This document shows, in pieces, positions 21,974 to 37,623 of a stretch of 64,000 bases of DNA. The stretch is from CAYTZH01 sp964442285 (GTDB lineage: Bacteria > Myxococcota_A > UBA9160 > JAFDET01): assembly GCA_964442285.1 (NCBI GenBank), contig CAYTZH010000012.1, positions 47,702-111,701 on the forward strand, given 5' to 3'. The first letter of the stretch is position 1. Each line of letters begins with the position of its first letter. Under the pieces are notes generated by a model. It worked only from the letters and a program-made list of their open reading frames with translations. It was not told the DNA's origin and ran no database searches. A program made the translations under genes and the position numbers.

Positions 21974-24615
21974 TCTTCCCTGCTCCGGGCGCTCGTCCGG
22001 TGGCCCCGCCGCCTCGTCCCAGGCCTTCGCGCGCCGTCCGGCTCACGGTCCGTCGTCCACATCGCGACGGGCAGCGACGCCAGCACCTCCGCGAGGCGTG
22101 GACGCGAGCCCCGGGGCGCCTCTCCACCAGCCAACACCCGATGGAGCCGGACGCCGGCGAGCTGCGGCGGGAGCCGCAGGCAGGTGTCGCCCCAGGCCGC
22201 CTCGCCGCAGGGCGCCGCCCCCGGCTCCGGCACGGCGCCCGCGGTGAGGCGCGGCACGACGACGAGCGCAGCCCGTCTTCCGCGTCGTCGGGCAAAGGCC
22301 AGGATCCGCTCCGCGCCCTCGCCGACGGCCCGCACCGGCGCATAGGCGCCGCCGAGGAAGAGCTCGGGCGCGCGTCGACGCGCCGCCAGGGTGCGGCGCA
22401 CCACGTGCAGGGCCAGGCGGCCGTCCTCGGGACGGGCGAGCCAGGCGCGCAGCAGGCGTGCCCGGCTCGGGGCATCGGCCCGATCGAAGCCCTCCAGGGA
22501 CGCCAGTCGCCGCGCCAGCCCCCGGAAGTCGACGGGCCGGCGATTGTCCGGATCCACCAGGTCGAAGCGCCAGCACTCGTCCCCCTGGTACACGTCGGGG
22601 ATGCCCGGCGTCGTGAGCTGCAGCAGCCGTCTGGCCAGGGCATTCCACAGGCCGGGGCGGACGAGCGTGCAGGCGAACCGGTCGGCGTCGTCGAGGAAGC
22701 TCGACCGACCCCGGGGCGGCAGCAGCGCGCCGCGCACGAAGCGCTGCAGAGCGCGTTCGAAACCCTCGTCGGGATCGATCCAGCGGGTCTCGCGCTTGGC
22801 CTCCCGCATGGCCTTGCGCATGTAGGCGTCCACCCGGTCGGCGAGCGCGCGCCGCTCGTCGACGCCCAGTCCGGCCATCCCGCCCGGGGGCCAGATGCCC
22901 ATGAGCGTCTGGTAGAAGAAGAGCTCGGTGCGCGGGTCGGGTCCGCCCGCCCGGCGCCGGAGCCCGGCGTTCTGCCGCCGCCAGCGATCCAGGGCGGCGT
23001 GCCAGACCTCCGGTCGTTCCGAGAGGACGTCGAGCCGCGCGCGGACGTCGGCGCTGCGCTTGGTGTCGTGGGTGCAGGCGGCCAGCAGCCCGCGCGGACG
23101 GCGCACGCGCGCGGACATGGCCGCGTGGAAGTCGGCGACCGGATCGCCCAGGGGACGGCCCGGCTCGCCCCCGACCTCCGCGCGGGCGTGGAGCGGTGCA
23201 TGCGCGTAGAGGGCCGTGTCCTCCACGCCCTTGGCCGCCGCGGCGCCGCAGAGCTGCTGCACGCGGCGTGCGGCGTCGAGCCGCGCCGGATCGGCCTCCG
23301 CTGCCAGCAGCACCCGGCGCAGGACGGCGAGGGCGCGACGCGGCGCCCCGTCCCGGGCCGCGGCGGTCAGGGCCCCGCGGACCCGCCTTCGCTCGTCGTC
23401 GCCCAGGCCGGCCCGACGCGGATACACGCGGTACGCGTCGAGGTGGCTCGCGAAGGCCTCGAGCGCCGACCGCGCCTCGCGCGCGTCGAGCGGCCGGCCG
23501 CGGGGCGCGTTGGCCTCCAGCGCACGGGCCGCCCGCCGGAGCTCCGGCTGCAGCAGCTCCCGCACGGCCCTTCGCCGTCCCGCCCGGGCCGCGGCGTCGA
23601 AGGATCCCCGCGCGCCCACCCGGCGGGCCCAGCCCCGTTCCAGTCGGGCGCAGCCCGCCGCGTCCTGGAAGAGCGCCTCGGCGGCGTTCAGGTACTCGTA
23701 GCCGGTGGTGCCGTCCACCGGCCAGCGCCGGGGCAGCGACTCGTCGGGCGCCAGGATCTTTTCGACCAGCAGCAGCTTCGGGGCCGGCGCCAGACGCCGC
23801 AGCAGTCGGAGATAGCGGTCGGGATCCCCGAGTCCGTCCACGTGGTCCACCCGCAGGCCGTCGATCCAGCCCTGCTCCAGGAAGTCCGCCACGGCGCCAT
23901 GGGTGCCGGCGAAGACCCGGGGCTCGTCACAGCGCACGGCGACGAGCTCGTTCACGTCGAAGAAGCGGCGGTAGTTGGTGCGCGGGCTGGCACGCCGCCA
24001 GTAGACGAGCTCGTAGTGCTGACGACGCAGCAGGCCCTCGAGCGCCGCCGGGGAGAGATCGGCTCCCGGCGGCCGCGTCCCGTCGGCCAGCGGCAGCCGC
24101 AGACCGCCCGCCCGCAGCTGCACACGTCCGTCCTCCTCCTCCAGCCGGACCTCGCCCCGCTCGAGGCAGGCGCGCCGGGGGGCGGCGAGCACCGGCAGGA
24201 CCAGGCGGCCGCCGCCGGCTTCCCAGTCGATGTCGAACCAGTCGGCGAAGCGCGAGCCCGGCCCCCGGGCGAGGACGTCGGCGAAGAACGGATTCTCGGG
24301 ATGCGCCGCCAGGTGGTTGGGCACCACGTCCAGGATCAGGCCCAGTCCCTGGGCGCGGGCCGCCTCCGCCAGTCGCTCGAGGGCCCGCTCACCGCCGAGG
24401 ACCGGGTCCACGATCCGCGGATCCACGCCGTCGTAGCCATGGGTGCTGCCGGTGCGCGCGTGCTGGATCGGCGAGAGATAGAGATGGGAGACGCCCAGCC
24501 GGGCCAGGTACGGCAGCAGCCGGCGCGCGGCCTCGAGATCGACTCCGTGGCCCCGGAGCTGCAGCCGGTAGCTGGCGCGCGGCGCCGGAGGCCGCTGTCG
24601 ACCGCCGCCGCTCAT
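21970..24615 (-). CDS. treY: malto-oligosyltrehalose synthase TreY
   Basis: The 881-residue GH13 enzyme isomerises the reducing end of a maltodextrin to a trehalosyl group. Visible landmarks are ASYRLQL and LGVSHLYLSPIQHARTGSTH at the N-terminus, ILDVVPNHLA, the nucleophile block GWIDGLRVDHVDGL, LLLVEKILAPDE, AACTHDTKRSADVRARL and PGIPDVYQGDECW. Length and motif order are typical of TreY. Its ATG overlaps the malQ stop by 4 nt, making it the last gene of the six-gene operon. Together with TreZ it releases trehalose from alpha-glucan. The final 30 residues are Arg-rich. Confidence 0.93.
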   Translation of the reverse strand: MSGGGRQRPPAPRASYRLQLRGHGVDLEAARRLLPYLARLGVSHLYLSPIQHARTGSTHGYDGVDPRIVDPVLGGERALERLAEAARAQGLGLILDVVPNHLAAHPENPFFADVLARGPGSRFADWFDIDWEAGGGRLVLPVLAAPRRACLERGEVRLEEEDGRVQLRAGGLRLPLADGTRPPGADLSPAALEGLLRRQHYELVYWRRASPRTNYRRFFDVNELVAVRCDEPRVFAGTHGAVADFLEQGWIDGLRVDHVDGLGDPDRYLRLLRRLAPAPKLLLVEKILAPDESLPRRWPVDGTTGYEYLNAAEALFQDAAGCARLERGWARRVGARGSFDAAARAGRRRAVRELLQPELRRAARALEANAPRGRPLDAREARSALEAFASHLDAYRVYPRRAGLGDDERRRVRGALTAAARDGAPRRALAVLRRVLLAAEADPARLDAARRVQQLCGAAAAKGVEDTALYAHAPLHARAEVGGEPGRPLGDPVADFHAAMSARVRRPRGLLAACTHDTKRSADVRARLDVLSERPEVWHAALDRWRRQNAGLRRRAGGPDPRTELFFYQTLMGIWPPGGMAGLGVDERRALADRVDAYMRKAMREAKRETRWIDPDEGFERALQRFVRGALLPPRGRSSFLDDADRFACTLVRPGLWNALARRLLQLTTPGIPDVYQGDECWRFDLVDPDNRRPVDFRGLARRLASLEGFDRADAPSRARLLRAWLARPEDGRLALHVVRRTLAARRRAPELFLGGAYAPVRAVGEGAERILAFARRRGRRAALVVVPRLTAGAVPEPGAAPCGEAAWGDTCLRLPPQLAGVRLHRVLAGGEAPRGSRPRLAEVLASLPVAMWTTDREPDGARRPGTRRRGHRTSARSRED

Positions 24616-26537
24616 GCCCCGTCCCGCTCCATCCAGGTCGCGGGAACGGGCCCCGCGCGCGCCGCCTCCCGCCACAGCGCGGCCTGGAGATCGGGCGCGC
24701 GGCCGCGGGCGCGGAGGGCGAGGGCGAGAGCCAGGGGCAGGTTCAGGGCGCGGTGGCGCTCGAGGCGTGCGCGATAGTCCGCGCGCCAGTCCGGCGGGAG
24801 CCGGAGGCTCCAGTTCTCGGCAGACACGATCCCAGGTCGGTTGTAGGGGGTCTCCAGGCCGAAGAGATCGCTGAAGAACACCATCACGTTCCCGGCGGCG
24901 CTGGCGAAGAGCTCGGCCAGCATCGCCTGGGCCAGCAGGCCGCGGTCGGCCACCAGCTGCTCGGCGAAGCCGGCCCGGTCCTCCGGGCGCGGAACGAGGC
25001 GCTCCGCGGCATAGCGGGCGCGTCGCACGGCGCGCTCGGGCGCCCAGGCCTCGAGCAGCTGCCAGAGCGGGGGCGTGTCGTGGGTCCCGATCATCACCCA
25101 GTCGGCGGGTCGGGCGCGCTCCAGCCGGTACGGGTCGGACGGATCGTCCGGGTCGAGCTTCTGGGTGACCCGGAATCGGCCGAGTCCGTGACGGTCGAGG
25201 ACGCGGGCCAACGGATGGGGCAGGGTGCTCAGCACCTCGCACGCCAGGTCCTCCGGTCCGGCACCGTGGGCATGCGCCGCCTCCACGACCACGTCGAAGA
25301 GCTCTGCGTAGCGGTCCACCTGCGCCGGCTCGAGCCGGGTCACCCAGCCATCGTCGAAGCGGGACACCGCGGGATCGCGGGTCAGCTGGTCCCGTCGGGG
25401 GATGGCGAAGGCGGCGAGGTCGGGGTGGTCCGGCAGGTCCGGCGACGCGAACAGCCGCGCGCCGTGCTGGACGGCGTGGAACGGATCCGGGTCGTCGCTC
25501 CGATAGACCCACGGGCAGACGAGCCCGTGGGGGTGATCCAGGCGCAGTCCGTCGTACTCGTCGAAGAGCTTCCCCATGCGTTCCGACACGCGCTGGAGGA
25601 CCGGTCTCGGGCCCGGTCCGGTCCGCCGGCTCCCGGGGTCGAAGATCGCGTACCCCCAGGGCTGGCCGTCCGGGTTCGTGCGGCTGGGCGGCGCCCCCAT
25701 GCGGTAGCCTCGCAGCAGCCAGGGCTGCCAGGCCCAGGCGTCGCGGGTCGAGAGTCCGATCTGCAGGTCTCCGTAGACGCGCAGGCCGCGCCCGGCGAGG
25801 GCCGCCCGGAATCGCCGGTGCTGCTCGTGCACCACGAACTGGGCAAAGGCGTAGGCCTCGATCGCCTCGCGCCATCGCGCCTCGACCGCGGCGCGGCGTC
25901 GGGCGAAGGTCTCGCGCTCGCCGGGGCGGGGGTGGAGCAGCCGCCCGTCCGGATCGCCCCACTCCGTCCAGGCCAGGCCGGGATGCTCGCGCTCGAGACA
26001 CTCGAACAGGGCGTCGCGCCCGAGCCAGACGGCGTGGTGCGTCCGGAAGGCGGCGAGCGTCTCTCGCAGCCGCGCCCGCTCGGCGCCCGGGGCCTCCGAG
26101 GCGAGCGCCGAGCGGGCCTCGCGGAGGAGGGCGGCCTGGGCGCGGCGGGCGAAGGGGAAGGCGGCGCGGAGGGTCGCGTCTGCCGGTCGCCGCGCCGTCC
26201 AGGCCTCGAGGGCCGCGGGGGACAGCAGCCGGCCCCAGGCGTCGCCGCAGAGCTGGGCCAGGTCGGCCGAGAGCCCGCGACGCGAGAAGCTCGCGCCGTC
26301 GTAGGGCGACTCGTTGCCCGCGGAGGTCTCGCCCTGGGGCCCGAGCTGGAGGGTGTCGAAGCCCAGGTCGCCCACGAAGCCCAGCAGGGCCAGGCCCGCC
26401 GTCCCGTATGGCGAGCCGTGGCCCAGGTCCGTGTCCGGGTCCGCCGGGAAGCTCGGGTCGTGGATGGCGAAGGCGAGGCGGACGACGCCCAGGGCGCGGC
26501 GGGACTCGGACAGCAGCGCAGGGAGGCCGTCGGTCAC
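24612..26537 (-). CDS. malQ: 4-alpha-glucanotransferase (MalQ-like)
   Basis: This 641-residue GH77-type protein has HGSPYGTAGLALLGFVGDLG and ESPYDGASF near the N-terminus, GYRMGAPPSRTNPDGQPWG, the nucleophile region YDGLRLDHPHGLVCPWVY, EDLACEVLSTLP and WVMIGTHDTPPLWQL. MalQ disproportionates maltodextrins, moving glucan segments and releasing glucose. The acid/base block reads CEVLS where classic MalQ has AEDLG, so it is a divergent member. The start is GTG 26537, overlapping the treZ stop. It sits where TreX/GlgX debranching enzymes often lie in tre clusters, so it may supply linear chains to TreY. Confidence 0.82.
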   Translation of the reverse strand: MTDGLPALLSESRRALGVVRLAFAIHDPSFPADPDTDLGHGSPYGTAGLALLGFVGDLGFDTLQLGPQGETSAGNESPYDGASFSRRGLSADLAQLCGDAWGRLLSPAALEAWTARRPADATLRAAFPFARRAQAALLREARSALASEAPGAERARLRETLAAFRTHHAVWLGRDALFECLEREHPGLAWTEWGDPDGRLLHPRPGERETFARRRAAVEARWREAIEAYAFAQFVVHEQHRRFRAALAGRGLRVYGDLQIGLSTRDAWAWQPWLLRGYRMGAPPSRTNPDGQPWGYAIFDPGSRRTGPGPRPVLQRVSERMGKLFDEYDGLRLDHPHGLVCPWVYRSDDPDPFHAVQHGARLFASPDLPDHPDLAAFAIPRRDQLTRDPAVSRFDDGWVTRLEPAQVDRYAELFDVVVEAAHAHGAGPEDLACEVLSTLPHPLARVLDRHGLGRFRVTQKLDPDDPSDPYRLERARPADWVMIGTHDTPPLWQLLEAWAPERAVRRARYAAERLVPRPEDRAGFAEQLVADRGLLAQAMLAELFASAAGNVMVFFSDLFGLETPYNRPGIVSAENWSLRLPPDWRADYRARLERHRALNLPLALALALRARGRAPDLQAALWREAARAGPVPATWMERDGA

Positions 26538-28372
26538 AGCCGGCTCCCCGATGGCTCGAGGGTCCAGGCCACCGACCAGGCGGGAAGGCGGCGTTCCCCG
26601 TCGGGCGCTGCGTCGGCGGGGTGGGTGGCCAGCAGCAGGCGTCCCGGCGACGGGCCGGGCCCCTGCCGGGCCGGCTCCGCCGCCAGCTGCGCCAGCAGCT
26701 CGAGGACCTCGCCCGTGCCCAGGGCCCAGCGCACCCGGAGCCCGCCGTCGCCGATCGGCTCGAAGCGCCCGCCGCTCCCGGGCGCGCCCGCGAGGCGCGG
26801 GACGATCTCCCGGGCGCGCAGGGCGAGCCGCTCCCGGGTCCGGGCCAGGCGCTCGGCATGGGGACTGCGGGTGCGGCAGCTCCAGTCCAGGATGGCGCTC
26901 TCGAACGTGGCGTCGGCTCCCGGGTCCGGGATCCGCGTGCGGGCGGCCGGATCGGCGAAGGCCGAGAAGCTGGCGAACTCGGCGCGCCGTCCCTCCCGGA
27001 CCGCCCGGGCGAGCTCGGGGCCGAAGTCGCAGAAGAACGGGAACGGCTCCGGCGCGCCCCACTCCTGCCCCATGAAGAGCAGGGGTACGTGGGGCGCCAG
27101 CAGCAGCACGGCCTCCGCCGCGTCGACGGCCTCGGGAGGGGCCAGGGCGTCGATCCGCTCGCCGAAGGCGCGATTGCCCACTTGGTCGTGGTTCTGCAGG
27201 AAGTCCACGAAGGCCGCGGGCGGGAGGCCCGCGCTGGGCTCCCCGCGTCGCGCCCCGCCCCGGTGCCCGGACGGCTCGCCCTGGTACGCGAAGCCCTCCG
27301 CCAGGCAGCGTCCCAGGCGGGCCAGGGGCCGATCGGCGTAGTCTTCGTAGTAGCCGTCGCGCTCGCCCGTGACGGCCACGTGCAGGGCGTGATGGAGGTC
27401 GTCGTTCCACTGGGCGTCGTAGGCGACGGGCACCCCGTTCGAACCCCGTCCGAGCCATCGCGCCTCGTTGGCGTCGTTCTCCACGACGAGGTGTACGTGC
27501 CGCTCGGCCCCCGGTCGCTCCCGTACGGCCCGAGCGAGCTCGCCGAGGAAGGGCGGCTCCCCTTCGTCCACGATGGCATGCACCGCGTCGAGGCGGAGCC
27601 CGTCGAGGTGGTACTCCTCCAGCCAGAACAGGGCGTTGTGGACGAAGAAGGCGCGCACCTCGGCGCTTCGAGGTCCGGAGAACGCGATCGCGGGTCCCCA
27701 GGGCGTGTGCTGCGTGGGGTCGAAGAAGGGCGCCGCGTACCGGGGCAGGAAGTTGCCCTCGGGTCCGAAGTGGTTGTAGACCACGTCGAGGAGCACCATG
27801 AGGCCTCGGGCATGGGCCGCCTGCACCAGGCGCTTGAGGGCCTCGGGCCGGCCGTGGCGCGCCGCCGGCGCGAACGGCAACACGCCGTCGTAGCCCCAGT
27901 TGCGACGCCCGGGACACTCCGCCAGGGGCATCAGCTCGAGGGCGGTGACGCCCAGCTCGGCCAGGTGGTCGAGGTGCGCCTCCACCCCCGCGTAGTCGCC
28001 GGCGGTCGTGAAGGCGCCCACGTGCAGCTCGTAGAGGACCACCTCTTCCCAGGGCCGGCCCCGCCAGTCGCCGTCCTCCCAGGCAAAGGCCTCGGGATCG
28101 ACGACCTCGCTCGGCCCGTGGACGCCGGAAGGCTGGAAGCGCGAGGCGGGGTCGGGCACCAGGAGCTCCCCGTCCACCCGGAAGGAGTAGCGCGCGCCCG
28201 CAGCCACGCCGTCGACCCGGGTCTCGCGCCAGCCGTCGCCCGCGTCGTCCAGGGGCGACTCCTCGTCGTCGAGCACGACCGCCACCTCGCGGGCCGACGG
28301 GGCCCACAGCCGGAACCGTGCCCCGTCGGCCTCGACGGCCGCGCCGAAGGGCATGGTGTGGCGGCGCTTCAC
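26534..28372 (-). CDS. treZ: malto-oligosyltrehalose trehalohydrolase TreZ
   Basis: A 612-residue GH13 protein with an N-terminal CBM48/E-set domain (about 1-105: FGAAVEADGARFRLWAPSA, VDPEAFAWED) and a catalytic barrel: VVLYELHVGAFT, MPLAECPGRRNWGYDGV, VLLDVVYNHFGPEG, HLDGLRLDAVHAI, LVVENDANEARW and FLQNHDQVGNRAFG. TreZ cleaves trehalose from the end made by TreY. The start is GTG 28372; an ATG six codons later is an alternative. The gene begins 24 bases after glgB, the only gap in the operon, so it has slightly more independent initiation than its neighbours. Confidence 0.93.
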   Translation of the reverse strand: MKRRHTMPFGAAVEADGARFRLWAPSAREVAVVLDDEESPLDDAGDGWRETRVDGVAAGARYSFRVDGELLVPDPASRFQPSGVHGPSEVVDPEAFAWEDGDWRGRPWEEVVLYELHVGAFTTAGDYAGVEAHLDHLAELGVTALELMPLAECPGRRNWGYDGVLPFAPAARHGRPEALKRLVQAAHARGLMVLLDVVYNHFGPEGNFLPRYAAPFFDPTQHTPWGPAIAFSGPRSAEVRAFFVHNALFWLEEYHLDGLRLDAVHAIVDEGEPPFLGELARAVRERPGAERHVHLVVENDANEARWLGRGSNGVPVAYDAQWNDDLHHALHVAVTGERDGYYEDYADRPLARLGRCLAEGFAYQGEPSGHRGGARRGEPSAGLPPAAFVDFLQNHDQVGNRAFGERIDALAPPEAVDAAEAVLLLAPHVPLLFMGQEWGAPEPFPFFCDFGPELARAVREGRRAEFASFSAFADPAARTRIPDPGADATFESAILDWSCRTRSPHAERLARTRERLALRAREIVPRLAGAPGSGGRFEPIGDGGLRVRWALGTGEVLELLAQLAAEPARQGPGPSPGRLLLATHPADAAPDGERRLPAWSVAWTLEPSGSRL

Positions 28373-28396
28373 CCCGCGGATGACCCCACCGCCTTC

Positions 28397-33695
<5,299 letters not shown>

Positions 33696-33699
<4 letters not shown>

Positions 33700-35726
33700 A
33701 GGTAGTAGTCGAAGTCGTGTTCGGTGCGGACCCGGCGCCGCAGACGGAACACGTGTCCGGGCATGGCGTGGGGGTCGAGGGCGACGTAGTTGCGGCGGCC
33801 GTGCCAGAGGAAGCGCCCGCCGCCCAGCAGGTCGTCCACCTGGAAGGGCTGCTCGGGGTCGAGTCCGAGGTCCGCGAGGGGCAGCTCGATCCAGCCGCTC
33901 TGGGCATGGTGGGGATCCAGGTTCACCACCACCAGCACCATCTCGGCCCCGTCGCCCTCCCGGGCCGCGCGGGTGAAGGCCAGGATCTCGCGGTTGTCCA
34001 CCGCGCAAAAGTGGGGCGTCGTGCCGTGGGTGAGGGCGCGGTGGCCGCGCCGGATCTCGTTCACCCGGGCCACCGTGGCGACGATGTTGCCCGGCTGGCG
34101 CAGGTCCCAGTGGCGGACCTGGTACTTCTCCGAGTCGAGGTACTCCTCGCTGACGCCGTGGGCTTCCCCGACGCAGAGCTCGAAGGGCGGGCCGTAGATG
34201 CCGTAGGTGTTCGCCAGCGTGGCGGCGAGCAGCAGGCGGATCTGGAAGGCTGGCCGTCCGCCGGTCTGCAGATAGGCGTGCAGGATGTCCGGTGTGTTCG
34301 CGAAGAAGTTGGGACGCAGGTACTGGCACAGCGGCTCCGCGGCCAGCTCGTCGACGTAGCGCTCCAGCTCCCAGCGGGTGTTGCGCCAGGTGAAGTAGGT
34401 ATACGACTGGGAGAAGCCGATCTTCGCCAGGTGCTGGAGCACCGCGGGGCGCGTGAAGGCCTCGGAGAGGAAGATCGTCTCCGGATGGCGCTCCCGGACG
34501 CGGGCGATGAGCCACTCCCAGAACGCGAAGGGCTTGGTGTGCGGGTTGTCCACCCGGAAGATCGTCACCCCGTGTCCGATCCAGAAGAGCACGACGTCCA
34601 GGAGCGCGTGCCACAGCGCCTGCCAGTCGTCGCACTCGAACTCCAGGGGATAGATGTCCTGGTATTTCTTCGGGGGGTTCTCCGCGTACTGGATCGTGCC
34701 GTCCGGACGCCGGCGGAACCACTGGGGGTGATCCTTCGCCCAGGGGTGGTCGGGCGAGCACTGGAACGCCAGGTCGAGCGCGACCTCGAGCCCGAGGTCC
34801 CCCGCCTTTGCCACCAGGCGGTCGAAGTCCTCGAGGGTCCCGAGCTCGGGATGCACGGCGGTGTGTCCGCCCTCCGCTCCGCCGATGGCCCAGGGACTCC
34901 CGGGGTCGCCCGGGCCTGCCGCCGGTGCGTTGTTCGGGCCCTTGCGATGGTTGACACCGATGGGGTGGATCGGGGGGAGGTAGACCACGTCGAAGCCCAT
35001 GGCCGCCGCGTGGGCGAGCCGCGCTTCGCAGTCGCGCAGGGTGCCGTGGCGGCCCGGCTCCGACGCGCACGAGCGCGGGAAGAACTCGTACCAGGCCCCG
35101 CTGGCGGCGCGCTCGCGCTCCACCCGCACCCCGAAGGGGCCGGCGCAGGCCAGCCGCCGCAGGTCGGGATGGCGATCCATGCGCTCGTGCAGGCTCTCGC
35201 TCAGGGCCAGACCCGTCCGCTCCGCCTCCGCCGGGTCGGCCAGGCGTCGGGCGAAGGCGCCGAGCCACTCGGCGTCGGCCCCGTCGGCCCGGGCCGCTGC
35301 GTCGGACACGAGGGCTGCGCCCTCGAGCAGCTCGCTCGCGACGTCGAGCCCCGCCTCCAGCTTCTTGGCGAGCCCCGCGCGCCAGGTCCCGAAGGCGTCC
35401 ACCCAGGCCCGCACCTCGAACTCCCAGCGCCCGAGGGCGTCCACGCGAAAGGAGCCCTGCCAGGCGTCGTTGCCGAGCGGCTCGAGGGGGGCCTCGCGCC
35501 ACGGTGCGTCGGGGCCCTTGCGGTAGCGGAGTCGCGCGGCGATCCGGTCGTGGCCCTCGACGAACAGGCTCGCCCGCACCGTCACCCCGTCGCCGACCAC
35601 CCGCTTCACGTCGTAGCGGCCCCCGTCCAGGCTGGGATGGACCTCGGCGACGATCGCCCGCGGCGGCGACAGCTCCGTCGAGGCCACGGTCGGGGTCTGA
35701 TCGGTCGCGGGTGTCGCCTGGCGCAT
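33696..35726 (-). CDS. glgE: alpha-1,4-glucan:maltose-1-phosphate maltosyltransferase GlgE
   Basis: The 676-residue GH13_3 enzyme extends alpha-glucan with maltose from maltose-1-phosphate. Landmarks are the N-terminal beta domain (VEGHDRIAARLRYRKG), VVYLPPIHPIGVNHRKGPNN, DLAFQCSPDHPW, GVTIFRVDNPHTKPFAFWEW (nucleophile Asp), IFLSEAFTRPAVL (acid/base Glu) and the C-terminal GYGYHxW-like region. The ATG has GGAGGGA 1-7 bases upstream. It is the first gene of the six-gene operon, and the 187-base region ahead of it is shared with the divergent AspT-like gene. No glgA, glgC or glgP is nearby, so maltose-1-phosphate from trehalose is the local source of glucan. Confidence 0.95.
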
Positions 35727-35797
35727 GTCCCTCCGTGATGCCGGGGCGCGGATCCTCGGGTCTGAAACTGCAACAAAGCGCCGGTCTCTTCAAACTG

Positions 35798-35826
35798 GAC
35801 CGCCCTCCGGGGAGGGAGGGGCGGTC
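35798..35826. promoter_or_regulatory. imperfect inverted repeat between glgE and the AspT-like gene
   Basis: GACCGCCCTCC (35798-35808) faces GGAGGGGCGGTC (35815-35826), matching except for one extra G. It lies in the shared leader between the divergent glgE operon and the AspT-like operon. It could be a regulator site or, on the plus strand, an RNA hairpin upstream of the AspT-like ATG. Its function is undetermined. Confidence 0.35.
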
Positions 35827-35913
35827 GGCGACGCCGCCCGCGCCGAGGCCCGTTCCCCGAGGGCGCCCACGAGACTGGGGCAGCGCTGGCCGATAGGGCA
35901 ACATCGCGCGTCC

Positions 35914-37593
35914 ATGGAGATCGACCTCTTCGAGCTGCTCCGGACCAGCCCGGAGCTCACGGTGTTCGCCGTGATCGGCTTCGGCTACCTCGTGGGGCGG
36001 ATCCCCATCGGACGGGTCCGGCTCGAGAACGTGGCCGGCGTCCTCGTGGCCGGGGCGCTCTTCGGCCACTTCGGGCTGGGTCAGGGCGCGTTCTCCTTCC
36101 AGCTCGGCTTCATCCTGTTCATCTACTGCGTGGGTCTCCAGGCCGGACCGCATTTCTTCTCGGTCTTCGCCCGCGACGGCAAGCACTACATCGCCCTGGT
36201 GCTGGTGACGGCCGTGACGGCGGTGGCGCTGACCCTCGCCCTGGGCCGACTCCTCGGCTTCGAGGCCGCGTTCCGCGTAGGGGCGGTGGCCGGCGCGCTG
36301 ACGAGCACACCGACTCTCGCCGGCGCCCAGGACGCGGTCCGCAGCGGGCTCGTCGCGCTGCCGCCCGGTCGCTCCGCGGCGTCGGTCGTGGAGCAGATCT
36401 CCATCGCCTACGCGCTCACCTACCTCTTCGGGACCGGCGGGCTGCTCATGCTCGTGCGCCTGGTGCCGTCCTGGCTCGGCATCGATCTGGCCCGCGAGGC
36501 CAGCGAAGCGAGTCGCAAGATGCGCCTGCGCATGCCCGAGGAGCTGGAGGAGGAGCTCGACCGCATGCGGCCCATGATCCGCGCCTACGAGCTGTGCGCC
36601 CCCGACCTGATCGGAAAACGCCTGCGGGAGCTGCGGCTGCCGGAGCGCATCGGCGCGCTCCTGTTCAAGGTGAAGCGCGGCGACGAGGTCCTCAGCGCCT
36701 CGGCGGACCTCGAGCTGCGCGAAGGCGACCGGGTCTCCGTGCTCGCCCCGTTCGAGGTCCAGGTCCGGGCTCGCGAGGTCATCGGTCCGGCGGTGCTCGA
36801 CGCCGACCTCGTGGACGTGCGCATCGAATCGCGCGACATCGTCGCCATGAAGCCGGACATGGCGGGCCAGTCGATCGCCGAGCTCGACCTGATCCGGGGC
36901 TACGGATGCATCGTGCTCGGCGTCAGTCGGTCCCTGATGGAGCTCCCCGTGACGCCGCAGCTGCGCATCCAGCGCGGCGACACGATCCGGGCCATGGGAC
37001 CGCGCGAGGCCCTCGACCGGATGGCCGCCGACATGGGCCAGGCGGAGCGGGGCGCCCACGAGACGGACCTCATCACGTTCGCCTTCGGCATCGCCGCCGG
37101 CCTGCTGCTGGGCACGATCTCGATCCGGGTGGGCAACACGCCCGTGGGACTCGGGATGGCCGGCGGCCTGCTGGTCTCGGGCATCTGCGTGGGCTTCCTG
37201 CGGGTCTCGAACCCGACCATCGGCCGCATGCCCCGCGCGGTGAGCTGGCTCTTCATGGAGTTCGGGCTCATGGTCTTCATGGCGGGTGTGGGACTCCGGG
37301 CGGGCCCCGGGATGGTCGACGCCCTTCGCGAGGTGGGTCTCCAGCTGGTCGGAGCCGGCGTGGTGATCACCACGGCGACCCTCGCCGTCGGATTCGCCTT
37401 CGGTCGTTGGGTGCTGGGCATGAATCCCGCTCTGCTCCTGGGCGCGATGACCGGTGCCATGACCAGCACGCCGGCGCTCGGCATCGTGACGCGCCTGGCC
37501 AAGAGCGGCCTTCCCGCCGTGGGCTACGCGGGTACCTACCCCTTCGCCAACATCGTGCTGACCCTGGTGGGCACGCTGCTCATGCGGGCCTGA
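35914..37593 (+). CDS. AspT/YidE-type putative transporter with two RCK_C domains
   Basis: A 559-residue protein of the AspT/YidE/YbjL exchanger family. An N-terminal membrane half (about 15-190: FGYLVGRIPIGRVRLENVAG, FSFQLGFILFIYCVGLQAGP, TSTPTLAGAQDA) precedes two soluble RCK_C domains (about 225-375) and a second membrane half (about 385-559: LGTISIRVGN, MEFGLMVFMAGVGLRAGPG, MTGAMTSTPALG). AspT exchanges aspartate and alanine; other members have no known substrate. RCK_C domains bind small ligands, and some bind c-di-AMP; a c-di-AMP synthase lies two genes downstream. ATG 35914 is preferred because it starts the first helix. It is first in a plus-strand run reaching the protease gene. Confidence 0.88.
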   Translation: MEIDLFELLRTSPELTVFAVIGFGYLVGRIPIGRVRLENVAGVLVAGALFGHFGLGQGAFSFQLGFILFIYCVGLQAGPHFFSVFARDGKHYIALVLVTAVTAVALTLALGRLLGFEAAFRVGAVAGALTSTPTLAGAQDAVRSGLVALPPGRSAASVVEQISIAYALTYLFGTGGLLMLVRLVPSWLGIDLAREASEASRKMRLRMPEELEEELDRMRPMIRAYELCAPDLIGKRLRELRLPERIGALLFKVKRGDEVLSASADLELREGDRVSVLAPFEVQVRAREVIGPAVLDADLVDVRIESRDIVAMKPDMAGQSIAELDLIRGYGCIVLGVSRSLMELPVTPQLRIQRGDTIRAMGPREALDRMAADMGQAERGAHETDLITFAFGIAAGLLLGTISIRVGNTPVGLGMAGGLLVSGICVGFLRVSNPTIGRMPRAVSWLFMEFGLMVFMAGVGLRAGPGMVDALREVGLQLVGAGVVITTATLAVGFAFGRWVLGMNPALLLGAMTGAMTSTPALGIVTRLAKSGLPAVGYAGTYPFANIVLTLVGTLLMRA

Positions 37594-37623
37594 GCGCCGC
37601 CGAGCGGTCGCGGAGGATTCGAC

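Noticed and set aside
23196..27341. Very long plus-strand open frame antisense to treY, malQ and treZ
   Set aside because: Its translation is Arg/Pro/Ala-rich with no family motifs, while the opposite strand encodes three well-matched GH enzymes with correct active-site blocks. It is a GC-driven shadow.
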